Assembly: GCA_027491235.1 (NCBI GenBank)
Contig: JAIXWO010000010.1
Location: 186,001 to 250,000 of the forward strand
Origin: Sphingomonadales bacterium
GTDB lineage: Bacteria > Pseudomonadota > Alphaproteobacteria > Sphingomonadales > Sphingomonadaceae
Direction: 5' to 3'
Length of the DNA: 64,000 bases
The notes under the pieces are model-generated. The model had not been told where the DNA came from, searched no databases, and saw nothing but the letters and a program-made list of their open reading frames with translations. The translations under genes were made by a program, and so were the position numbers. Below, in pieces: positions 1 to 8,611 of this stretch; within the stretch, counting starts at the first letter, position 1, and each line of letters starts with the position of its first letter.

Positions 1-527
1 ACAATTTCCGCCAGATAGTCATATTCATCGTGGCAGGCTCCGGCGCGCTGGCGAAAATCCTTTTCGCCAAAGCAGGCCCTGATCGCTGACCCCGACTCCC
101 AGGGGACGGTCAGCACCTCCACTGCCTTTTCCAACGGCGTAACGAGATGCAGCGTCAGGTCTGATGCATTCGCCCAGCCGCCCGAATACATGGTCCGCTC
201 CTCCATGATACTGCCGATGAGATAGTCGCCCTTGTCCCCAAACGGGATGCGCATCGGCCACAGATGGTAGGAACTGCCGCCAAACCCGCCTTCTGCGGGA
301 AGGACAGGCAAGTCTATGGTCCGCGTCGTTCCATTGTCTTCGATCAGGATGCCGGGTGCCGCCTTGTCTTCAATGATGGACGCGCACCAAGTTTTATCGG
401 CCACGCACAGGCGGTTCGGATTGCCGGTGTCGGGCGTGAGCACGTCGGCTCTCGCGGCGGGAGAGTCCGCAGCCGCAGCGTTCGAACACCCTATCAGCAG
501 CACCGCAAGGAGGACGTTGCGGATCAC
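1..527 (-). CDS. Hypothetical lipoprotein, C-terminus cut by window edge
   Basis: The minus strand is open from a GTG at 527 to the window edge, giving about 175 residues. The N-terminus reads as a lipoprotein signal peptide: a hydrophobic stretch ending in the lipobox LLIGC, with Cys about 12. The mature part starts with a small Ala-rich segment and continues with no domain I recognise; several cysteines and Trp residues suggest a secreted or periplasmic fold. A TTG at 536 in the same frame overlaps the cobT stop (TTGA) and is an alternative start. The gene follows cobT directly and is probably co-transcribed with it. I assign no function. Confidence 0.6.
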   Translation of the reverse strand, partial: MIRNVLLAVLLIGCSNAAAADSPAARADVLTPDTGNPNRLCVADKTWCASIIEDKAAPGILIEDNGTTRTIDLPVLPAEGGFGGSSYHLWPMRIPFGDKGDYLIGSIMEERTMYSGGWANASDLTLHLVTPLEKAVEVLTVPWESGSAIRACFGEKDFRQRAGACHDEYDYLAEI

Positions 528-532
528 CCCGT

Positions 533-2356
533 TCAATCCGTGTCGAACAGACCGGCCAATTGCTCGATCATCGTGCCGCCAAGCTGCTCGGCATCCATGA
601 TGGTCACGGCCTTTTGATAATAGCGCGTCACATCATGGCCGATGCCAATGGCGCAGAGCTCGACCGGTGACTTATTCTCAATCCAGTTGATCACCTGCCG
701 CAAATGGCGCTCCAGATAAGCACCATTGTTGACCGACAGCGTGGAATCATCGACCGGCGCGCCGTCGGATATGACCATCAAGATCTTGCGGTCTTCGGGC
801 CGCCCCATCATCCGGTTGTGCGCCCAAAGCAGGGCTTCGCCGTCGATATTCTCTTTCAGCAAACCTTCGCGCATCATGAGGCCGAGCGACTTTTTGGCGC
901 GGCGCCAGGGTTCGTCAGCGGCCTTGTAAAGAATGTGGCGCAGATCGTTGAGACGTCCGGGAGTGCCGGGGCGCCCTGCCGCCAGCCAGCTTTCTCTGGA
1001 CTGGCCGCCCTTCCAGGCGCGCGTGGTGAAACCCAGAATTTCCGTCTTCACGCCGCAGCGTTCGAGCGTGCGGGCCATGATATCCGCGCTGATCGCGGCA
1101 ATGGAGATCGGACGGCCCCGCATCGATCCTGAATTGTCGATCAACAGCGTGACGACCGTGTCGCGGAACTTGGTATCGCGTTCCACCTTGTACGACAGCG
1201 AACTGCCCGGCGAGGTGACGATACGGGCGAGGCGCGCTGCATCGAGCAGACCTTCTTCCTGATCAAAATCCCAACTGCGGTTCTGCTGCGCCATCAGGCG
1301 GCGTTGCAGGCGGTTGGCGAGTTTGGTCACTGCGCCTTGCAAGTGGACAAGCTGCTGGTCGAGATAGGCGCGCAGGCGGGTCAGCTCATCCTCATCGCAC
1401 AGCTCGGTTGCAGCGATGACTTCGTCAAACTCGGTCGTCCAGCTCTTATAGTCGAACTGCGGCGGCAGATCCCCCATGGGGCGGTTGGGCCGGACGGGGA
1501 GCATCCCCTCCTCACCCTCGTCACCGGGGTCACCATCGGAATCCATGTCCGATTCGGCGTCCATTTCCTGCTGCTCACCGTCTTCGGCCTCGCCTTCGCC
1601 TTCTTCGGCGCGGGCGTCCATCTGGGTCTGGCTGTCGCCCTCTTCCGACTGGTCCTGATCCTGCTCGCCCTCGCCTTCCTGTTCGTCTTCGGACTGGTCG
1701 TTCGAATCGGCCGGGTCGATCTCATCGGGGTTGGCGGTCAGTTCCAGATCGCGCAGCAGCTTTTGGGCGAGTTGCGCAAAGCGGCCCTGATCGTCGAGCG
1801 CGTTCGACAGCGCATCAAGGTCTTCGCCCGCCTTCTCTTCAATCCAGCCGCGGACCATATCGAGCCCGGCCTGTGCGGCGGGTGGGGCTGCATCGCCTGT
1901 CAGCCGTTCGCGCACAAGCAATCCGACAGCAGTTGGCAAAGGCACTTCGTCTGCGGCTTGCGCGCGGGCAATCGGGTCAGACCGCATCCGCATATCGAGC
2001 GCATGGCCCAGATTGACGCGGACGCCCTCCATCGCGCGGGACCCGATGGCTTCTACGCGCGCGCTTTCAATTGCATCGAACACAGCGCCAGCGACCGCCT
2101 CAGGCGGGCGGTTCGCCATGTGGACGCCATCATTATGGTGCCGCAGCCGCAGCGCCATGCCATCTGCAAAGCCGCGCGCTTCGGCCACCTGATCGGGCGG
2201 CAAGAGGCGGCCCGGCATCGGCACGCGGAAGTTTTTGCCGACCTGCGTTGGGGCGTCTGCCGTAAAGGCCAGCTCCACCTCAGGCTCATGCGCAATCGCG
2301 CGCGAGGTGCCTGTGAGCACCTGCTTAAACTGTTCGAGGGGAGATTGATCAGCCAT
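533..2356 (-). CDS. cobT: Cobaltochelatase subunit CobT
   Basis: A 607-residue protein matching the CobT family, the large partner of the AAA+ ATPase CobS in the aerobic, ATP-dependent cobalt chelatase CobNST, which inserts Co2+ into hydrogenobyrinate diamide in the cytoplasm. It has an N-terminal helical domain, a strongly acidic Asp/Glu/Gln linker at about residues 211-284, and a C-terminal von Willebrand factor A domain whose MIDAS motif [11 protein letters not shown] lies at about 404-414 (DxSxS intact). Length is typical. The cobS partner is about 47 kb away at 48854-49843 rather than adjacent. No clear Shine-Dalgarno precedes the ATG. CobS/CobT pairs are also kept by some bacteria without full B12 synthesis, so a cobalamin role is a family inference. 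Confidence 0.93.
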   Translation of the reverse strand: MADQSPLEQFKQVLTGTSRAIAHEPEVELAFTADAPTQVGKNFRVPMPGRLLPPDQVAEARGFADGMALRLRHHNDGVHMANRPPEAVAGAVFDAIESARVEAIGSRAMEGVRVNLGHALDMRMRSDPIARAQAADEVPLPTAVGLLVRERLTGDAAPPAAQAGLDMVRGWIEEKAGEDLDALSNALDDQGRFAQLAQKLLRDLELTANPDEIDPADSNDQSEDEQEGEGEQDQDQSEEGDSQTQMDARAEEGEGEAEDGEQQEMDAESDMDSDGDPGDEGEEGMLPVRPNRPMGDLPPQFDYKSWTTEFDEVIAATELCDEDELTRLRAYLDQQLVHLQGAVTKLANRLQRRLMAQQNRSWDFDQEEGLLDAARLARIVTSPGSSLSYKVERDTKFRDTVVTLLIDNSGSMRGRPISIAAISADIMARTLERCGVKTEILGFTTRAWKGGQSRESWLAAGRPGTPGRLNDLRHILYKAADEPWRRAKKSLGLMMREGLLKENIDGEALLWAHNRMMGRPEDRKILMVISDGAPVDDSTLSVNNGAYLERHLRQVINWIENKSPVELCAIGIGHDVTRYYQKAVTIMDAEQLGGTMIEQLAGLFDTD

Positions 2357-2422
2357 GAGGCGGACAGCGTTAGCGAGGAACGTGGCCTACGAAAAGCCAC
2401 CATTCACCTATGGGAATGAAAT

Positions 2423-2796
2423 GCCAGAGGGCCTGTAAGCCGGGTTCTGTCCACCCCGGACCGAAATCCGGGGATGGGCGACCATTCCTCTAGGCGTCCT
2501 GTTACCAGAACGCTCAAGCAACCAACCCGGGCGACGGGGAGGAGGAATCCCATATGCCGCCCCTATTCGGTCTTGCTCCCGGTGGGGTTTACCATGCCGC
2601 TTCCGTTACCGGACGCGCGGTGCGCTCTTACCGCACCCTTTCGACCTGACCGGGCCGAAGCACCGGCGGTTTGCTTTCTGTGGCACTTTCCCTGGGGTCG
2701 CCCCCGCCGGACGTTATCCGGCACCGATCCTCGCTGGAGCCCGGACTTTCCTCCCGCATGTCCGAAGACATACCGGCGGCCGCCCGGCCCTCTGGC
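2423..2796 (-). ncRNA. rnpB: RNase P RNA (type A)
   Basis: The minus strand carries the conserved RNase P landmarks in order: a 5' helix starting GCCAGAGGGCCGGGCGG near 2796, the universal core GAGGAAAGTCCGGGCTCC, a CCACAGAAA segment, GGTAAGAGCGCACCG, GGTAAACCCCACC, and the 3' end GAACCCGGCTTACAGGCC finishing near 2423, which pairs back to the 5' end through GGCC/CCTCTGGC. Its length of about 374 nt fits the family. It is the catalytic RNA that removes tRNA 5' leaders. The exact ends are estimated from the terminal helix. It fills almost all of the gap between cobT and the GGDEF gene. Confidence 0.95.
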
Positions 2797-2898
2797 AAAA
2801 AGCGCTTTAGGCGGGTCGGGCGTTTGGTGCAATGTCAGCGCTAAAGGCCCAAAAATGCGCGCCGTTAACTGTCCTGAGTTCGAACATAGGTGGGACAG

Positions 2899-3777
2899 AT
2901 GTTCTGGGAAAAAATCTTCGGCGGCGGGCAGGGTCCGACTGTGCGCAAAGCCTATCTGGCCTATGATGCCAAAAAGACGGAGACCGACCGTGTCTCCGCT
3001 GAACAATTGTCAGCCATTGCCGCCAGCGTTGAAGAGCATCTGAGGGCCGTCGAAGGTCTGATGCAAAAATCGGGCGATGACGCGGCCCGCTTCACCACAT
3101 CACTGGAGGAAGGGTCCGCCGCACTGGCCGACCCTGACAAGACCGCAGAAAGCCTCACCAAGCTGCTGACCCTGACGCGCGAAATGGTGGATAAAACCCG
3201 CAAAGTTGAGGAAGAACTCCGCACAAGGACCGAGGCAGTGGGCCTTCTGCAAGGCAATTTGCAGCAGGAAAAAGCGCGTGCCGAAACCGATCAACTCACG
3301 GGTCTGAACAACCGCCGCGCCTTTGAACGCGAATTGGGGTCTGCCGCCGAACGCGCGCGCATTTACAACTCGCCTTTGGCCATCGCCTTTTGCGACGTCG
3401 ACAATTTCAAAGTCATCAACGACATCCACGGCCCCTCAACCGGAGACCGCGTGCTGACCTTCATTGGCACGGTGCTCGACGATTTCATCGACAAGCGCGG
3501 CAAAGTCTCCCGCCACGAAGGCGCAGAATTCGTCATATTGTTCGAAGGAAAAACAGCCCGACAAGCCCGTGACCTGACAGAGCACGCCCGGCAGGATTTG
3601 GCCGAACGGCGGATCGTTGACCGGCAGACGGGCCGCCCTATCGGCTATGTCAATTTCTCAGCGGGCGTGGCCGCGATTGGCCCGGATTTCGACATCGGCG
3701 TCATGCTCGCCAAGGCAGATCAGGCGCTTTACAAAGCCAAACAGGCCGGGCGCGGCACGGTGCGGATGACGAACTGA
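2899..3777 (+). CDS. GGDEF-domain protein with degenerate active site
   Basis: About 292 residues: an N-terminal helical and coiled-coil part (roughly 1-125) with no membrane segment, then a GGDEF domain. The domain keeps the DQLTGLNNRRAFE entry motif, the DVDNFKVIND metal and substrate segment and the GD pair, but the signature that should read GGDEF is EGAEF (about residues 207-211). The metal-binding acidic residue at position 3 is Ala, so diguanylate cyclase activity is doubtful; there is no RxxD inhibitory site. I chose ATG 2899 because AGGTGGG sits about five bases upstream; an in-frame GTG at 2890 is the alternative. It may act as a c-di-GMP or GTP sensor or as a partner of other cyclases. 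Confidence 0.85.
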   Translation: MFWEKIFGGGQGPTVRKAYLAYDAKKTETDRVSAEQLSAIAASVEEHLRAVEGLMQKSGDDAARFTTSLEEGSAALADPDKTAESLTKLLTLTREMVDKTRKVEEELRTRTEAVGLLQGNLQQEKARAETDQLTGLNNRRAFERELGSAAERARIYNSPLAIAFCDVDNFKVINDIHGPSTGDRVLTFIGTVLDDFIDKRGKVSRHEGAEFVILFEGKTARQARDLTEHARQDLAERRIVDRQTGRPIGYVNFSAGVAAIGPDFDIGVMLAKADQALYKAKQAGRGTVRMTN

Positions 3778-3781
3778 AACG

Positions 3782-4639
3782 TCAGACGAAATCCTTGGCA
3801 GATGTCGACCAGCGCCGTTCCTGCATCTTTTGGTCGGCAAGGATCAGACGGCGCAACGTGGCCTTACGTTCTGCCCATTGGGTGCCGCCGATCGCAAGCA
3901 GCGCCTGGAACGGGTCGTTTGCAGCCAGCGCTCTTGAAACCGACGACCAGAGCGTGCGTCCGCCCCGGCCATGGTGGAGCAGGTCTGCGATCACACAGCA
4001 ATGGGCCGCCCGCTGCCCGTCGATCAGCCCCCGCCGGTCTGCCCGCCCTAGATAGTCCCGGAAGCTCGTGATCATTTGCGTGATCTGCGCCAGACGTGCG
4101 GGCCGGTGGTTCGCCGTCCAATGGATCAGCCGCGCCGCGGCCAGTATTTCTGCATCATCGACCTTGTCGCGCGCGGGGTTGAAATACGCCATCAGCGCAG
4201 CGGTTGAATCTGCCGTTTCCAGCGGGCCAGCCGCACCATGGATGCGGCCATTGACCAAAGACAGATCGGGGAAATAGTCCGCCGCCTCCGGCTGCGCGAG
4301 CATGGCGCGGAACCAGCGGACAAAATCCCCATCCGGCACATGCGCTGCAAACTGGCCGAAGCCGAAGGTGAATGCCGCCCGATCATAGCTGTTGAGCGTC
4401 AGGAAATTGCGCCCCTCACATCCCGCCGTCGGATTGATAAACGCCACCCAGAAGCCAAATTGGCCGGTGTAATTCTTCGGATCAAAATCGAGCTTTGTCA
4501 GCGGTGAGGCCGGGAACACATTGTAGAGGCCAACGCGGCCTTCATAACTGACGCGCCTTCCGACAAAGAAGCGCGGGCCGTCATCAGCCGTCGCCCAATA
4601 GTCTCTGCCGTCGCGCATGATGTCGAACCGGATTGCCAT
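3782..4639 (-). CDS. Conserved hypothetical protein, possible lysozyme-like fold
   Basis: 285 residues, no signal peptide or membrane segment. The middle region (about 90-165), with AAFTFGFGQFAAHVP followed by a DYFPDLSLVNGRI segment, resembles a substrate-groove region of lysozyme-like or peptidoglycan-active proteins; this is an impression, not a firm family match. A near-perfect Shine-Dalgarno, GAGGAGGTG, precedes the ATG. The gene lies 77 bases downstream of a peptidoglycan amidase on the same strand, which is weak support for a cell-wall role. A 14-bp direct repeat (TCAGACGAAATCCT) occurs at its 3' end (3782-3795) and just upstream of it (4690-4703). Function unknown. Confidence 0.75.
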   Translation of the reverse strand: MAIRFDIMRDGRDYWATADDGPRFFVGRRVSYEGRVGLYNVFPASPLTKLDFDPKNYTGQFGFWVAFINPTAGCEGRNFLTLNSYDRAAFTFGFGQFAAHVPDGDFVRWFRAMLAQPEAADYFPDLSLVNGRIHGAAGPLETADSTAALMAYFNPARDKVDDAEILAAARLIHWTANHRPARLAQITQMITSFRDYLGRADRRGLIDGQRAAHCCVIADLLHHGRGGRTLWSSVSRALAANDPFQALLAIGGTQWAERKATLRRLILADQKMQERRWSTSAKDFV

Positions 4640-4716
4640 GCTGCCACCTCCTCAAACCAGACGCGGCACCCGCCGCCTGTGAGGATAGATCAGACGAAAT
4701 CCTACTTTGAAAGGGC

Positions 4717-5409
4717 TTAATCCCCCGTCGGCTTTGGCAGCAGCAGCCCCAGCAAAATCGCCCGGCATTCCCCATCAATGATCCCGTCGATCATCTCTGG
4801 CCGGAAGCGCCGCTGGAAAGCGCGGATGGCGGCCACGCCATCGGCCACGTCATAGCCAAAGCGTTCCAGCGCGAGGAGGAAGCCTGCGTCGGACCAATGC
4901 GGGTCCATGAGATTCTTCGTGGGCCTTGGCAGCGCCAACCTTAGGCGGGCGAGACGATACCAGGGGAAGAGTTCACCCGGATCTTCCTTCCGCGCGGGGG
5001 CCACGTCGCTATGGCCCACGACATTGCCGCGCGTGATGCTGTGGCGCTCCATAATTCCGGCCAGAAGCTCAATGACAGCGTCGATCTGCGCCTCCGGGAA
5101 TGGGCGATAGCCGAACTCATGCCCCGGATTGACGATCTCAATGCCGATGCTGGCCGAGTTGATGTCGCTTGTGCCACGCCACCAGGACCGGCCCGCATGC
5201 CAGGCGCGATGGGCCTCATCAACCATGCGGACGACCTGCCCGTCTTCGGCCACAACATAATGCGCAGAGACCTTCGCTTCCGGGTCGGCAAGGCGGGCGA
5301 TGGCCGAGGCGCCGTCAATCATGCCGGTATAATGGAGAACCACCATCGACACCGGCAGCGCGCGCGCATCAAAATTGGGCGAGGGCGTGTCGATGAAGTC
5401 CACAGTCAA
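4717..5409 (-). CDS. N-acetylmuramoyl-L-alanine amidase, family 2, with peptidoglycan-binding domain
   Basis: 230 residues. The N-terminal amidase_2 domain shows the zinc ligands expected for AmpD/AmiD enzymes: His26 (VVLHYTG), His133 (VVGHSDVAP) and Asp143 (RKEDPGELFPW). A C-terminal peptidoglycan-binding helical domain follows at about 175-225 (AIRAFQRRFRP). Such enzymes cut the bond between MurNAc or anhydroMurNAc and the L-Ala of the stem peptide. There is no signal peptide or lipobox, which favours a cytoplasmic AmpD-like recycling role, whereas the added binding domain is more typical of envelope AmiD; the location is therefore open. Its start overlaps the transporter stop by four bases (ATGA), so the two are translationally coupled. 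Confidence 0.9.
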   Translation of the reverse strand: MTVDFIDTPSPNFDARALPVSMVVLHYTGMIDGASAIARLADPEAKVSAHYVVAEDGQVVRMVDEAHRAWHAGRSWWRGTSDINSASIGIEIVNPGHEFGYRPFPEAQIDAVIELLAGIMERHSITRGNVVGHSDVAPARKEDPGELFPWYRLARLRLALPRPTKNLMDPHWSDAGFLLALERFGYDVADGVAAIRAFQRRFRPEMIDGIIDGECRAILLGLLLPKPTGD

Positions 5410-6302
5410 TCCTGTCGCTGCTCAGCGGCGCGGGCCGTGCGCAGGGTGACAATGGCAACGCCGATCAACACCACCACGCCGCCTGCGATCATCATCGGCG
5501 TCATCTTCGTGCCGAACCAGTAAGACGCCGCCACCACCGAAATGACGGGCGTCGGCAGGGTCAGCGGCACGACCGTGCTGACAGGGTGGCGTTGCAACAG
5601 GATGCTCATGGCGCCCTGACCGATAACAGTAGAGCCAAGCGCGGAAAAGAGGATCCAGCCAAAGGTTGACAAAGGCAGGTCCGGAATGCTGGCAAAGGCC
5701 GCCGGTTCCGCCACAAAGGCAATCGGGCCCAGCACGACCGCGCCAACCAGCCCGACCCATGCATAGATTGTGAGCACCGGCACCCCGATCAGCCGACGCT
5801 GAATGAGCGAGCAGATCGCCCAGACAAGGCTGGCCACAGCGGTGAGCGCAAGGCCGAGCCGTTCATCAACGGCGTGCGGATCAAAAACCAGCAGCACGAC
5901 GCCTGAAAAGGCGAGCGTCATGCCCGCAATCCGATATTTGTGGATGCGCTCTCCCAGAAAGATCACCGCAAGGATGAGCGAGAAAGGCGCGCCAAGCTGC
6001 CCGGCGATGGCGAGCGCGCTGACATTGGTGGAGACTGCCATCGAGATATTGACGATGATGTAAAATAGCGCACCGGACAGCAGGCCAAGCGTCAGCAATT
6101 CGCGCATCCGGCCTTCAATAAGCCGAAGCGCCGGCAGGCAGATGAGCAGCACCATCACCTGCCGCAACCAAGCAGCGGTCAAAGGCTGGACGAGATCAAC
6201 GCCCATCTTCACCGCGATCAGATTCAGACCCCACATCACGTTCATCGCGATGGCGACAAGGACGTCATAGCCTCCGAACTTGTGGTGGGGTTGCGCGGTC
6301 AT
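5406..6302 (-). CDS. EamA/DMT-superfamily transporter
   Basis: 298 residues with about ten hydrophobic segments arranged as two EamA repeats, the layout of the drug/metabolite transporter superfamily (inner membrane, 10 TM). The second half contains the usual proline-rich turn near VPLTLPTPVISVVAASYW. Substrate cannot be told from sequence; family members export amino acids, nucleosides or other metabolites. It is the first gene of a minus-strand pair with the amidase. Export or uptake of a peptidoglycan recycling product would fit the neighbour but is only a guess. Confidence 0.88.
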   Translation of the reverse strand: MTAQPHHKFGGYDVLVAIAMNVMWGLNLIAVKMGVDLVQPLTAAWLRQVMVLLICLPALRLIEGRMRELLTLGLLSGALFYIIVNISMAVSTNVSALAIAGQLGAPFSLILAVIFLGERIHKYRIAGMTLAFSGVVLLVFDPHAVDERLGLALTAVASLVWAICSLIQRRLIGVPVLTIYAWVGLVGAVVLGPIAFVAEPAAFASIPDLPLSTFGWILFSALGSTVIGQGAMSILLQRHPVSTVVPLTLPTPVISVVAASYWFGTKMTPMMIAGGVVVLIGVAIVTLRTARAAEQRQD

Positions 6303-6323
6303 GCATCGGCCATAGAGCGACCG

Positions 6324-6692
6324 TCAGAGGAAACCAAATCTTTGCAGTCGATGGGCCATTTTATCCTTGTCGAACGGCTTGAGCAGATAGGAATCTGCCC
6401 CTGCCCGCATCGCCCGGCGGATCTCGCGCAGGCGCGTTTCGGTAGAGCATAAAAGAATGCGGGGCTGCGGGGCGTCTTTGCGCGCGCGGATCGCCGTGGC
6501 GACCTCCGGCCCGTTCATATCTTCCATCCACCAATCAAGAACAATCAGCGCGGGCGATTTGGCGTCGCATTGCAGCAACGCCTCCCGCCCCGAAGCGGCT
6601 TCAGACACGTCAAAGCCGAGCGGCTCCAGCATATTGCGCACAATCGCCCGGATAAGCCGACTGTCATCAACGATTAAAGCACTACGCGGCAT
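6324..6692 (-). CDS. Single-domain response regulator (CheY-like)
   Basis: 122 residues forming one receiver domain and no output domain. The acidic pair DD (9-10), the phospho-acceptor Asp53 in IVLDWWMEDMNGP, the Ser in LLCSTE and the Lys in YLLKPFD are all present, so phosphorylation is expected. I chose ATG 6692, which gives MPRSALIVDD; a start at 6719 would add nine basic residues with no support. It overlaps the 3' end of the CheA-like kinase gene by 11 bases, so the kinase is its likely phospho-donor. Together with chpT just upstream it forms a compact phosphorelay locus. Confidence 0.9.
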   Translation of the reverse strand: MPRSALIVDDSRLIRAIVRNMLEPLGFDVSEAASGREALLQCDAKSPALIVLDWWMEDMNGPEVATAIRARKDAPQPRILLCSTETRLREIRRAMRAGADSYLLKPFDKDKMAHRLQRFGFL

Positions 6693-7845
6693 GGGCCGCC
6701 TTTCGACGCGACGGCGCACTCAACGTAACCGTCAGCCCCTGCCCAACCGTGCTATCGTAGGAGACGGCACCCCCCAAAAGATTGAGCCTTTGCGCCACCG
6801 CATCGAGGCCGACACCGCGCCCCGAAAGCGCCGTCACTTCCTGCGCGGTGCTGATCCCCGGGGATTGGAGGATCGCTTCAATCGGCAGGCCGATCATTCC
6901 GTTGGCCTGGCCCGCCGCACGCAGAGCCGCCTCATCAAGTCCGGTGCCGTCATCCGAAATAGCGAGGACCAGATGGTCGCCCACCAACGACGCCGACACA
7001 TGGATCGTGCCCGCCTCCGCCTTGCCCAATTGCTGGCGGTCTGCAGGCACTTCAATACCGTGCGACAGCGCATTGCGAACGACATGAAGCAGCGGATCGC
7101 GCAGCCCATCCACCACTTCGCGATCAAACATGATGTGGCCGCCATCGAGCACCAGTTCAGCCTGCTTGCCGCAGCGCGCCGCCGTTTGCGACACAATGGC
7201 GCCGAGCCCGGCGAAGATGCGGTCAACCGGCTGTTGGCTGCTGGCCGTCAACGCGCGGGCCATAGACGCAATGCGCGTCGACAATTCGGTAATGGCGGGC
7301 AGCATCGGGCTGTTCGGTTCCACAAAGGACATCAGCTCGAGCAACTCCCGCTGCCCGGCCTCCACCTCTTCCATGCTGGTCGCCAGCAGCTCAAACTGTT
7401 CGGTCGGGATGCGGACGGTGCGGGTGCGCCGCTGGACAGGTGCTGCGCCCTGTTTTTCATCGCGGCGCTTGTCGATGGGTTCAAAACCAATGGCGCGAAC
7501 CATGTCCGGCTCATCTGCATCGGACAGCCCGACCCCTGCTTCCACCGCATCGGCAAGGGTCCCCAGTCGTTCCACCAGAGTTGCGACACCGGCCACAAAA
7601 TCCGGCGTGACAGGCACTTGCCCGGCACGTGCCTGGGCAAGCCCGCGCTCTGCCCCGTCGCAAAGCCGTTCAAAACGTTCGAGATCAAGAAAACCGGCAT
7701 TGCCGCGTACTGTGTGGACGAAGCGAAAAACGGCATCGAGCGCCGCGCGATCCTGCGGGTTGTTCACCCAAAGCGCGAGCGACGGCGCTGCGCGCTCAAA
7801 GCCCTCGCGCAGGTCGGCTATGAATTCACCAAAGAGATCCGTCAT
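6682..7845 (-). CDS. CheA-like histidine kinase (HPt plus HATPase)
   Basis: 387 residues. An N-terminal HPt domain carries the phospho-accepting His44 in FVHTVRGNAGFL. After a short dimerisation region comes an HATPase domain with the N box (LLHVVRNALSHGIE), the G1 box (ISDDGTGLD) and the G2 box (ALSGRGVGLDAV). Unlike chemotaxis CheA it has no P2 domain and no C-terminal CheW-like domain, and no receptor or other che genes are nearby, so a role outside classical chemotaxis is likely. Its ATG is preceded within a few bases by a GAAGCCC/GGGCTTC hairpin. The neighbouring single-domain regulator and ChpT are the obvious partners. Confidence 0.9.
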   Translation of the reverse strand: MTDLFGEFIADLREGFERAAPSLALWVNNPQDRAALDAVFRFVHTVRGNAGFLDLERFERLCDGAERGLAQARAGQVPVTPDFVAGVATLVERLGTLADAVEAGVGLSDADEPDMVRAIGFEPIDKRRDEKQGAAPVQRRTRTVRIPTEQFELLATSMEEVEAGQRELLELMSFVEPNSPMLPAITELSTRIASMARALTASSQQPVDRIFAGLGAIVSQTAARCGKQAELVLDGGHIMFDREVVDGLRDPLLHVVRNALSHGIEVPADRQQLGKAEAGTIHVSASLVGDHLVLAISDDGTGLDEAALRAAGQANGMIGLPIEAILQSPGISTAQEVTALSGRGVGLDAVAQRLNLLGGAVSYDSTVGQGLTVTLSAPSRRKAAHAA

Positions 7846-7932
7846 TTAAGAAGCCCAAGTTGCCGGGCTTCCTCTAAGCGAAGACGGTTAATTTCGGCCA
7901 AAGACGAGGTCGAAAACGAAGACCCCTCCGCC

Positions 7933-8574
7933 TCAACCGATCAGCGTTGCGCCAAACAGCAGAAACGGTTGATCGGGTTCCGACACCTGAATTTCCCCGC
8001 CCGATTGTGTCGCAATCTGGTGCGCCATCCATGCGGCCGCAACGCGCGGCGTCAGCTCTGACTCCGCCAGATCCCCGGTCAGTGCCTTACGGATATTATC
8101 ATCCAAGATCAGCCGGTCACTCGTCGCCCGCACCGCAATCTCCGTGCGGTCCAGATGGATTTCTGCGCCCACATCAAGCTTGCCGCCGCGCACAAGCGTG
8201 TCGCCAGCAATCATGGCGAGGTTCAGGAGAACCTTGATCGCCGGCTTGGCGAGCATCGGTTCTGCCACCATCCAGCCCAGTTCAAGCCGCTTGTTATTGG
8301 AGAATAATCCTTCGATGGCCTGTTGTGCTTCGCGCACGTCGACCTTGTCCCCAAAACCACCTGCAGCCCCGAAAGCGAGGCGGAAAAATTTCAGCTTATT
8401 GGCCGATGTCCGCGCGCTATCTGCCAGCAGATCAAGGCATTGCTGACGCATGTCCTCATCCGTTTCGATGGCGAGTAGTTCGATACCGTTGTTGATCGAC
8501 CCGACCGGGCTCAACAGATCATGGCACAGCCGCGAACAGAGCAGACTGGCAAATTCGACGGCATCAACCTTCAT
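7933..8574 (-). CDS. chpT: Histidine phosphotransferase ChpT
   Basis: 213 residues with the ChpT hallmark SRLCHDLLSPVGSINNG, phospho-accepting His18, and a C-terminal degenerate Bergerat-like domain, the layout described for the Caulobacter CckA-ChpT-CtrA relay. ChpT moves phosphate from the hybrid kinase CckA to CtrA and CpdR. I chose ATG 8574, giving MKVDAVEFA, because GAGGA lies about eight bases upstream; the longer frame to 8673 runs into the JAMM gene and lacks a ribosome site. It is first in a string with the CheA-like kinase and a receiver, which suggests that the cell-cycle relay is linked to another kinase input. Confidence 0.93.
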   Translation of the reverse strand: MKVDAVEFASLLCSRLCHDLLSPVGSINNGIELLAIETDEDMRQQCLDLLADSARTSANKLKFFRLAFGAAGGFGDKVDVREAQQAIEGLFSNNKRLELGWMVAEPMLAKPAIKVLLNLAMIAGDTLVRGGKLDVGAEIHLDRTEIAVRATSDRLILDDNIRKALTGDLAESELTPRVAAAWMAHQIATQSGGEIQVSEPDQPFLLFGATLIG

Positions 8575-8611
8575 TCTTATATCCTCAAAATGGCCGCAAA
8601 CAGGCGTGCAG

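Noticed and set aside
1304-2419. Long open frame antisense to cobT (371 codons)
   Set aside because: It lies opposite a well-supported gene with an acidic repeat region that favours open antisense frames; the product has no recognisable domain or ribosome site.
6457-8061. Long open frame antisense to the CheA-like kinase (534 codons)
   Set aside because: It crosses two confident genes and is Arg/His-rich with no domain, typical of GC-rich shadow frames.
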